Assembly (NCBI RefSeq): GCF_963576675.1
Contig: NC_088916.1
Span: 81,733,501-81,797,500 of the forward strand
DNA: 64,000 bases
Source of the DNA: Euphorbia lathyris
Taxonomy: Eukaryota; Streptophyta; Magnoliopsida; Malpighiales; Euphorbiaceae
Direction: 5' to 3'
Shown piece after piece: positions 56,121 through 64,000 of this stretch (position 1 is the first letter of the stretch; the number at the start of each line of letters is the position of its first letter). The notes below the pieces were generated by a model. That model was not told the DNA's origin, ran no database searches, and was given only the letters and a program-made list of their open reading frames with translations. A program made the position numbers and the translations under genes.

Positions 56121-57590
56121 CTACATACAATGGTTCGATAACGTACTGCATAGGGGGACTAATTGAAAAGATATATGGGTCGGCCTATGGTGTATGGAAT
56201 AGGGACGCTAGCAAGTGTACTAGATCGTGTGTAATATTGGCAAGACCAAGTGTCGTATTCCACAGGGATTGCACTCGAACAGGAAGAATAAGTTACCTTA
56301 AGTGTTAGATGTAAATTCTGAAGAGTGATCGTGACTTAATTCATAAACAGAGATATCAAACAGGCAAGTAAAAGATGCAATCAAAATAAACAAACACAGG
56401 CCTAACCATGTGCCTAACGAACAACTGTTCCTATCCTTTTCATACGAAGAAGTGAATTAATATTCCTGAGTTAGGTCTTTCCCTCTTTGGTCACTAAGGT
56501 CAGGTATCCCATTTCCAAAGTTCCTAAGTAATTGATATTAACCAAGTCTCCTTGCGCTAATTCAGGAACAAGCATTAGGCTTAGGGGAACATTCACGAAG
56601 AAACCCCAATATGTGGTGGTTTTTATCTCTGGCTACCACAACATATGCCGATTAACTATCTCTATCATATCGGAGCACTCTCGTGTCATCTTCAATAACT
56701 ACCAAATAGACTTGATCATCATCTATTCTTTAAGCAAATTAATAACACTCAATCATGGATAAAACACTTCATTCATTTAGAAAAGGATACTTACAGTCGC
56801 CATTAAATGGCTGGCTAGGCCTGCTGAAGAACTACTCACCCATGACTATGAGTGAACAACTTCTTCCCAAAAACATCATCGTTCCAAAATAAAAACAGGA
56901 AATACTGAAAACTAAGGGTGGCACTAAAGCCGAGAGATACCTCTTCCTAAAACATTCTTCCTATTTATACTCTTACATCAACCCTAATTACAAGGGCAAA
57001 GAGTCATAAAAAGGTACAAAACAAGGACAACGTAATCTTCATACACTTGGCGCGAGATGGAGGACTGTCTTGCCTTCCACGTCTTTCTCCCTTTCTCTCT
57101 CCTGTGACTAGCTCGACCCGCGCTGTTATCCATTCTCTTCCAACTAACCCGATAACGCTGCATGTTAAGCTGTTTTGTCTACTGAGAGGCTGTTCATGAA
57201 GATTCCTGCTTGAACTGTAATTTCTGGCTATTTCTTCCATTACTGGTTGAAAACTGGTACTTTTAAGGCTCTTTTCCATGAATGCTTGTCTTCAAAAGTC
57301 TGCTCTTTTCACTCGCATCAGCCTAGCTTTAGAAGCTCTATATAAGGACAACCAAGTCGCATTGAATGAGGTCTGATCTTTCTCTCTCTGATTAATCCTT
57401 TTATCTAACTTGGACGTCAGAGTATTCTTAGAGACCGATCCCAGCACATGTGACCTTCGCGATCGGAAGGCAACACTGAAACTCTTATATCTATATTACT
57501 TAATTATTTAGACTATCTTCATAATAGTTGTATTACATTTGTATTTCTATAATTTATTTATATATTGCTAAATATAGAGAGGGAAAAGAA
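56121..57590 (+). repeat. LTR-like repeat A, copy 2, interrupted by the solo LTR
   Basis: 56121-56187 (atggttcgataacgtactgc, gatatatgggtcggccta) continues across the solo LTR at 57321-57590 (gccta then gctttagaagctctatataa, gaatgaggtctgatctttct). The continuity proves the LTR inserted here. ctatataagga (57334-57345) is a TATA box of repeat A. Confidence 0.7.
56188..57320 (-). mobile_element. Athila solo LTR with 5-bp target duplication
   Basis: 1133 bp, nearly identical to 47806-48972 apart from the 34-bp duplication. Perfect GCCTA on both sides (56183-56187 and 57321-57325). No internal sequence attached. A solo LTR arises by recombination between the two LTRs of a full element. Confidence 0.9.
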
Positions 57591-58030
57591 GAAATTTGCA
57601 GCATATTCATTTTTATCCTTGTCTTCACTCGGAAAACACCACACGATGACCTCATATATAATGGTTCAGCAATGTACTCCATAGGGGGACTAATTGATAA
57701 GACATATGGGCCAAGTACACAAAATCCAACAACCAAGTACACATCCGACCATGGCTCGTCCAGGTCCGGCCCACCTTAGAAGTTCTATATACGGACAGCC
57801 AAGTCGGATTGAATGAGGTCTGATCTTTCTGTCTCCGATCAATCCTTTCTCTATCTAACTTGGACGTCAGAGTATTCTCAGAGACCGATCCCAGCACAAG
57901 TGATGTCCACGATCAGAAGGCAACACTGAAACTTATATATCTCTATTACTTAATTATTTAGACCATCTTCATAATAGTTATATTACATTTGTATTTCTAT
58001 AATTTATTTATATATTGGTAATGTATATCA
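57591..58030 (+). repeat. LTR-like repeat A, copy 3
   Basis: Tandem to copy 2, sharing cttcactcggaaaacaccac, atggttcagcaatgtactcc, gaatgaggtctgatctttct, aacttggacgtcagagtatt, gaccgatcccagcac and aaggcaacactgaaact. The gacgtcagag line and the TATA at 57789 suggest the 3' part of a Gypsy LTR. No gene is attached. Confidence 0.6.
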
Positions 58031-58397
58031 CACATTTTCTTATGAGAGTTAATAAACTTTGTGCTATTTCCGTCAAAGCTAAGGTGATGTTTGATAAAAC
58101 TAAAAATTAAGTGCTAAAAACATAAATACTAAATTTTAAGTGTTGAATATTATAAACATTGAAAGTACTAATTGATGAAACTATTTGATAAATACTAAAA
58201 ATAAGTACTGAATATGAATATAAAAAATATTAGTTGATAATGTTCAACCTAAAACTTTAAGTTAAATATTTTGACTTGTCAAAATAAGTGATTTTTAACT
58301 TAATTAAACATTTTAAGTAGTTGAAGAATTAAAATTATGAAACACACTTAATATAAATAAGTACTTAAAGTTAGAATATCTCCCTTTTGAGGAGTTA
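58031..58397. other. AT-rich intergenic, nothing recognised
   Basis: Repeated actaaaa and agtgctaaa words. No gene. Confidence 0.5.
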
Positions 58398-58640
58398 CTT
58401 CTTAGGTTTGCTTCAACCAGGTTTATTTTCTACTGTAATGGAGGCTATTGAAGATCTGATCAGCAACGCCATGGGCCTTTTTCTCATTCCTAAAATTCTC
58501 TGTGCGGACTTGGAACGTATGATTAACTCCTTCTGGTAGGGCTCAGAAAAAGGTGGTACTCGTAGAATTCACTGGCAGTCTTGGAAGCGGTTGTGTCATC
58601 AAACCCTTAAAAGACATCCTTATCTTTCCATAAATGGGAC
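58398..58640 (+). pseudogene. LINE reverse transcriptase fragment
   Basis: One frame reads TVMEAIEDLISNAMGLFLIP, KILCADLERMINSFW, then TAG, then GSEKGGTRRIHWQSWKRLCH. The LP..LC..LE.M...FWWG......IHW.SW..LC pattern is the region after the RT core of plant LINEs. The TAG replaces a tryptophan codon. It is a short piece; flanks do not continue it convincingly. Confidence 0.7.
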
Positions 58641-58979
58641 TGCGATAACATACTATTGTCACTCTTTGGGCTAGCTCTTGGAAGATGCAGTCCGGTGTCC
58701 TCAAGAACCATATAGAGGGTTCAAATATGGACTCTTAAGCGGTTCCAAGGATGCTTTTATTCCGAAAATTGTACATTCGACAAACATTCAATACATTGTT
58801 ATCTTGAACCATTAGAGGCCGAGGGTTTAAGTTACGTGTGTAGCTAGTATTAATGGTGGTGAGGTAAGGACATGCATGACACATCTTTAAAATAATGCTA
58901 GCCTGAACGCAACAAAGAAGGGATGATGCACATGGAGGCATCCTATTGGAATAGGTGGGTGGTCTAGGGTGCTAGATAT

Positions 58980-60640
58980 GTTTATTATGCTATGTGGTTG
59001 TACGGTTACTATTCTAGCTAGCCTCAACTCTACCCATCTTTTACTTAGGGGCAAGTATACTCTGTCGTATCAAGTAATAAATCTGGTTTAAGTCCAAGTA
59101 TCGAATCCGCAGGATTTATATCTACAAGTATTAAACTACTCGGTTTTATTCGTTATCTAAGGGGTGAATACTTTAGTTTGGTTTGGGTGACAGCTACAAA
59201 CTACTCCTAAACTATGGTGAGACAGATGTGTGTAGTTCAAACTCTAAGGAAGGGATATGGGTGACGATAATTTACAACATATAATTAACAAACAATATTT
59301 CAGAACCTATACGAGTGACAATTTACTCTTGCAAAGATGACTACGTGTAGACCGACCGATCCGTGAAGTGCTTAGATTACATGGTTCCTCCTAAAGGCGA
59401 GTCTAATTGGCGGGATCAGAAATTAGGGCCTGTAAGTTCCGTGGCTTGTTAATTCCTACGGTTTCTAGGTTGTCAATCCCGGTAGGGCAGCTCCTATATG
59501 GTTCCCAAAAGGTTTCGGAATTCGTATCCCCTTACACAATAGTCAATTATGAATATCAAAACAAGTAATAAATATCAACACGTATAGAGAAACTGAAATT
59601 ACAAATCATATATTATAAATGTGGAACGCGTAAATACGGAATACAACCAAACCTAGTACATAGCAAGAGTGCAAGCTAATTTGCAAGTAGAAAGGGAAGA
59701 AGAATCGGCCCTTAGAACTAGCTAACCGGACTCAAGGCCGTCTCGTAGGACTTGGAGGTGGAACTCTCGAGCTTGGTGGAAGAAGATGGAACAAAACTTT
59801 GACAGAGTAACAGAATGAATGTACAAGCTCTCAAGGTGGTAGAGTTTTATTACACAAAATCTGAATTTGATAGAGTTTTATTACAAAAAATCTCCATGTC
59901 TAAATCAATGCCAAGCACTTCTATTTATACACAAATCAAGCTTGGATCATAATTGTAATTACATTAAGTAAGAAGACTTTGAATGTGGAAAGAAGACTTT
60001 GAATTTGAAGGAAGACTTTGAATGAGTGTAAAAGTGGTAAGAAGACTTTGAATTTGATGTAGAATAATGAAGCATATGATGCTTCATTATTTGCTTATTT
60101 TCTCCCTTGTAGATTTCACACCCATGAAAGATTTCCTAGGCTTCAACATGTCCAGCAACTTAGATTAATTATTTGAGCCTGTTACGGTTCGAATTTGGAG
60201 ATTATTATTATTAGTTACTTGTTCATTTTTCCCTTAGCTTACCAACGCATTTTGAATCGCCTCAATCCGAGTTTGTATGAGGGAGATACGATGAAAATAC
60301 AAAAATGTGTCAAATATGCCCTCAATGTGAACAAGGAGACCTGAACACCTCAAGCTCTGCATGGAATACCTCAAGCTCTGCGTGGATGAGTTTATGAAAT
60401 TTTATTTCTGTTCTATAAAAGGTCCAAACTCTGTGTGGAAGGGGTCACGCTCCGCGTGAATGAGTTGCTGAAGTTTATCAAACATTTCCCATTGCTTCAA
60501 GCTCCGCGTGGTACATGATACGCTCCGTGTGGATGAGGTCCTGAAGTTTATCAACTGATTCTCACCGGTCCAAGCTCTGCGTGGCATGCGCTACGCTCCG
60601 AGTGGACTGAAGTTGACTTGGGCAAGGATAAGGTTGACAG
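58980..60640 (-). repeat. Athila/Tat-like LTR remnant
   Basis: The phrase ggggcaagtatactctgtcg, then caagtatcgaatccgcagga, mirrors ctagcaagtgtactagatcg and tgtcgtattccacaggg at the same place in the Athila LTR (47826-47885), so this is the end part of a related LTR in minus orientation. 60340-60610 repeats caagctctgcgtgg and cgctccgcgtgg-like words about 7 times. The same words resume at 63485-63535, so the Tat-like element was inserted into it. No coding part was found; ends are approximate. Confidence 0.5.
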
Positions 60641-60782
60641 CTGTTAGACAAGGTGCCGCGGCCTAATCTCCCGGGCGGACCGGGGGGTGGACACCTCATG
60701 GCGACGTAAGCAGTGATTGGCGCCGAAAGCAACCAATCGTGGAATCAAGCTGCTCGGCAGGACCGGAGCTCGGAGTATGGAA

Positions 60783-60791
60783 GAGTCGCCA
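60783..60791 (-). promoter_or_regulatory. Primer binding site, tRNA-Arg type
   Basis: Minus strand TGGCGACTC, complementary to the tRNA-Arg(ACG) acceptor end plus CCA. Nine bases match, then the match ends. Confidence 0.55.
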
Positions 60792-63006
60792 CCCACGAAT
60801 GGGAAAATGAACACCGATCCCTTGCGGGAGACCGGTGAGGGTTCGGGAAACTTAGGTACGAGCCGAGAAGGCTAGCTCCTTTCCGGAGAAAGGCTACTAG
60901 GCACCCCGACATCGCCCGGTTATGAACCACCGGCCTCCTACTCAGCGTGTTAGGCGATAACGGACTAATCTCATATTTCTTTAAGTTTAAAATTCATTTG
61001 AAACCTTTTCTTTCTCGTTTTGAAAACCGTTTTGAGTATATATTATTGAAAGCCATTTTGATAAAGAATCACCCATTTACATCAATTTGAAATACATAGG
61101 AGAAAGAGTGGGAGAAGAAAGAGTTGGTTTATTCACGATGTGATTTATGCTTCGTATTACACACTAACTCTAAACTAAACTCACTTCCCAAAACGAGTTC
61201 ATTTACATGGTTCGTACCTTAATCGCCGTTGGAACGATTTAGGTACGTTTCAAAACCCCGTTTAATGACGTTCACTCGAATCGCCGTTGGAACGACTCGA
61301 GCGTTTGAAAAATGTTGAGATAAAAGCTTTAACGGGAAAACGTGATTAAGCATACAAGTCAATTTATTTTGTACAAAACCTTTTAACAAGGAAAACAATT
61401 CAAAAACTCTATTATTTACAATTAAAAGCAATTTTAATTACAAGGTTCGCTTAATCCGTCGTTGGAACGAATTAAGGTTTTAAAACGTGATGTTTTAAGA
61501 AATGGTTTAAAAAAATGTCAAGAAAACATTATTTACACTTTAAGAACATCTAGAAAAGCTTTAATTTAAACAACCAAATTAAACTCTCTTTTTTGTGATT
61601 TATTTTCCCCCTTTTCACTCAATTAATCCTTACTTGAATATAGTTACAACAATAAATGAACTAAATCAAAATTCATCAATTAAAAATTAATTTAAGACAT
61701 ATGTCCCCAAATACCAAAAGGGTAAGGAAATGAGCATATACATATATCTATATATATATTTGAAAATAATGATATATATACAATTTAGAAAACCAAGTAA
61801 AGAATACCACCTAATATAGCTAAGTATATATATAATGATGAAAATAAAAGATATTAAGTATAAGACACTTTTACCCTACTTAAAAACATGTAAAAACAAT
61901 GAACAAAGTTCATTAAGAATAAGAAAATAAAACTTATATCCCAAAATAACTATCATAATAAATATATAGGAAATAACCCTCCCAAATATACATTAAACAC
62001 CAAAATAACATCTAATTATCCTCAAAACATCTACTAATTAATTACCCCAAAATACCCAAGTAAATAAGCCTCTAAAGTAATACCCAATATAGTTTAAATG
62101 AATTAAAAGGAAAATATATATATATACATATACTTTTATTAAATCAAACTAATGAAAAATAATATATAAACACATTAAATAATTATATGTACAAAGTATT
62201 TAAAAATAACTTGAAAGTATGTGTTACATAAATATACATATATATATAAAGGACCAAAGGTCTAAAAGTTGAGAAAGAGGGATCAAAACAGCATTTTTTA
62301 CATTTCAGCAGATTTACCGACGGAAAATCCGTAGGTAAACAGCAATCAGTGACAGAAAAAGAAGAATTACAGCAGCACTCCAAAACTTTCCAGATTCGTC
62401 CAAAAGCTTTAAATTAAGTCTAATTCGATCGTTTTGGATCTCCGAACTACCAAAAATGGATCATAGTCTATAACGGAGCTTCCTAAAACGACGTTTTTAT
62501 TTTAAAATGTTATTTGGAAATATCTTTTTAAACTTATAATTACAACGTTTTTTAATACCCGAACTACCTTTTAATCGGATCACGGTTCATATTGGGATAT
62601 CAAAACGAGGTTTTTTATTTTAAAACAAAATCAAATTTTTATTTAACACGGGATAAAAATAAATAAATATGGGAAATTAAATAAAACGTGACAAATAAAT
62701 AAACAACTAAATAAATAAAACTATAACATGAAAAATAAAGAAAATAAAATAAATAAAATAAATAAATAAAACGAGTCTAGTCCTCGGATAATACCTCAAG
62801 TTCGGTATTGACGGTTAAAGTCGGTTGATTCCACGAATCGTGCTTTTTCGGTGTTTTTATGTTTTTGGTAAAATTTTAACTTTTAGAAAATTTGGAATTT
62901 TTAGGAAAAAAAATGTTTTTTCCCAAAAAAAAGATTCTCTCTCTAAAAATGTTTAGAGTGAGAAGCTCCTCCCAAAAAGTCCCCCTTGAATGCATGGGGA
63001 TCCGTG

Positions 63007-63020
63007 CCTTATATAGGCAA
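63007..63020 (-). promoter_or_regulatory. TATA box of the Tat-like LTR
   Basis: Minus strand gcctatataaggc, with the GC-rich repeat block directly upstream and the LTR end downstream, as expected for the LTR promoter. Confidence 0.6.
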
Positions 63021-63034
63021 ACGGATCCCCGGAA

Positions 63035-63335
63035 CTTTGGGCGACGCCCAAAGTCAGTTGGGCGCGCGCCCAACGTCGCTGGGCGCTCGCCCAGCGGCTG
63101 CCGGGCGCGCCCGCCCAGCGGCCATCGAGCGTGCGCCCGCACTGTCGGGCGTGCGCACCCCACGGTCGTCGAGCACGCGCTCCGCGCTGCCGGACATGCG
63201 CGCCCAACGGACGTCGAGCATGCGCCCCGCGCTACCGGGCGCGCGTCCAACTGTCTTCGGACACGCGTCGGCTGCCGCGAGGCGCTCGCACCGCGTCGCT
63301 GAGCACTCGCGAGCCGTCCGCTTGACGACCGCGAC
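63035..63335. repeat. GC-rich tandem-like repeat island
   Basis: About 300 bases of very high GC in an AT-rich window. Imperfect units of roughly 30-45 bases carry cgggcgcgcgcc, gtcgagcatgcgcc, ccgcgctgccgg and similar words, most with CpG or GCGC. It spawns several ORFs of 64-164 codons on both strands with alanine/arginine/proline bias. These are composition artefacts. It lies just upstream of the LTR TATA box. Confidence 0.8.
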
Positions 63336-63581
63336 TCACATTAATTTTTCTTTTCTTATTATATATTTTTGTTTTAAAACTTCTGGAATCAACCGCTTCG
63401 ACCATCTTGTTTACAGGTTTTCGTCACAGGTCCTCCGACTCGGTGTCTACAACTATCGTGATTCAATGGGCACCGCGTGATGACTTGGCACGCTCCGCGT
63501 GAAGTGAAGCACGCTCCGCGTGGACTGAGCTAAATTTCGGCCATTTTTCCATTGTCCCTTGCGTCTCATGCGTTTATCCCG

Positions 63582-64000
63582 TGTTGAAACACCTTTCCAC
63601 AAGATTTTGATTTGACAAAATCATTTAAGTTTAATCCATGATTAAGAGACAATTAAATTTAAGTGCTTTGATTTAATTGTACTAATCCGTTTGTTCAATA
63701 TTGAGTATAAATATAAATGCAGAAGGAAATAAAAATTAAGACAGGACAAAGTCAGCATTAGAACACAACACAAGCTGAGTGAAGAGCAATTCAGCACAAA
63801 AGAAGATAAGTCATCTTCGAAACAACAGCTCAAGAATGAAGCTGATCAAAGAAGCTGAGTGGAACGAAGCTCAACATAAAAGAAGTCTGCTTCAAAACTA
63901 GATCTTGCAGAATGAAGCTGACCATGGAAGCTGAGTGACAAAGAACACAGTATGAGACTTGGTGACAATCAAAGACAATGTCTATCGAAGTGAAGCTGAG
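63582..64000 (+). mobile_element. Sirevirus-type LTR, start only
   Basis: Begins TGTTGAAACACCTTTCCACA, the same as the 5' edge of the LTRs at 30983-42423 read on the minus strand, and follows them for about 140 bases (gattttgatttgacaaaat, gtttgttcaat). It then diverges but keeps the aagctgag and attcagc words. Orientation is plus. The window ends inside it, so the element continues to the right. Confidence 0.8.

Larger units (their letters stand above)
60645..63451 (-). mobile_element. Tat/Ogre-like element: 5' LTR, primer site and leader only
   Basis: On the minus strand it starts TGTAGACACCGAGTCGG at 63451 and runs about 2.65 kb to near 60792, where TGGCGACTC (60783-60791) matches the 3' end of plant tRNA-Arg(ACG). 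About 140 bases of leader remain (60645-60782), then the element stops. Gag and pol are missing. The body 61000-62800 is AT-rich and non-coding. TATA box and GC-rich region are listed separately. The lineage is inferred from the LTR start and primer site. Confidence 0.65.

Noticed and set aside
48622..57279. A 91-codon minus-strand ORF conserved in both Athila LTR copies (48622-48897 and 57004-57279)
   Set aside because: The two LTRs are products of one recent duplication, so conservation carries no evidence of selection. No motif or start context of note.
62876..63480. Several ORFs of 64-164 codons on both strands in the GC-rich island
   Set aside because: Stop codons are rare at such GC content. 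The translations are alanine/arginine/proline-biased, differ between frames without motif, and lie in LTR sequence.
1..64000. A CRISPR array, prokaryotic defence system or organelle segment
   Set aside because: The repeats found are plant transposons and microsatellites. No regularly spaced short repeats with unique spacers and no such genes.

Overview
The window is nuclear DNA from a dicot plant. It is AT-rich, has one intron-split host gene of plant type, and is otherwise filled with plant transposable elements: Copia and Gypsy LTR elements, a TRIM, a tRNA-derived SINE, LINE remnants, and many hAT-like, MULE-like and foldback MITEs. I cannot narrow the species. Similarity percentages and counts given here were made by eye. 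No CRISPR, prokaryotic operon or organelle gene was seen. The single convincing host gene is a peroxisomal catalase on the minus strand (15252 to 10181). Its eight exons join in frame to a 493-residue protein, with a TATA box at 15338-15346. It is flanked and penetrated by small elements: a SINE with a 13-bp target duplication about 130 bp upstream of the TATA box, and MITEs in introns 2 and 5.

Layout. 1-9950: decayed repeats. A plus-strand Copia remnant (about 2470-5592) keeps RT/RNase H traces and a 3' LTR, and its RT is split by a hAT-type MITE with a perfect 8-bp target duplication. A LINE RNase H pseudogene follows, then several MITEs. 10181-15346: catalase. 15467-27224: SINE, LINE tails, a second LINE RNase H, a 310-bp near-perfect hairpin, and nested MITEs. 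27579-29438: a foldback element with three related hairpin units, one of whose loops is inverted. 29541-30104: a complete TRIM. 30189-30307: a full-length decayed 5S rRNA-like sequence inside a dispersed repeat.

30978-42428: a complete minus-strand Sirevirus-type Copia element. It has a 5-bp target duplication, 1.34-kb LTRs, an initiator-Met tRNA primer site, several polypurine tracts, gag, pol and a long env-position ORF. Its LTRs are almost identical, yet its ORFs carry several stops and frameshifts. 42700-46830: another Copia fragment and repeats. 47050-58030: a rearranged Athila-type Gypsy locus with one LTR plus 3' ORF, integrase, RT and part of the protease. Gag is lost, and next to it lies a solo LTR that shares the same flank and the same GCCTA target duplication, so the locus was duplicated after insertion. 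58398-64000: LINE fragment, an Athila-like LTR remnant, a Tat/Ogre-like 5' LTR with a GC-rich tandem-repeat island and a tRNA-Arg-type primer site, and the start of a second Sirevirus-type LTR in plus orientation.

There is no gene network here beyond catalase. The interest lies in the mobile elements: the accessory ORFs of the Sirevirus and Athila elements appear to share a domain layout, the Sirevirus is saturated with a TCAGC/GCTGA pentamer, and several repeats carry clear records of their rearrangement.
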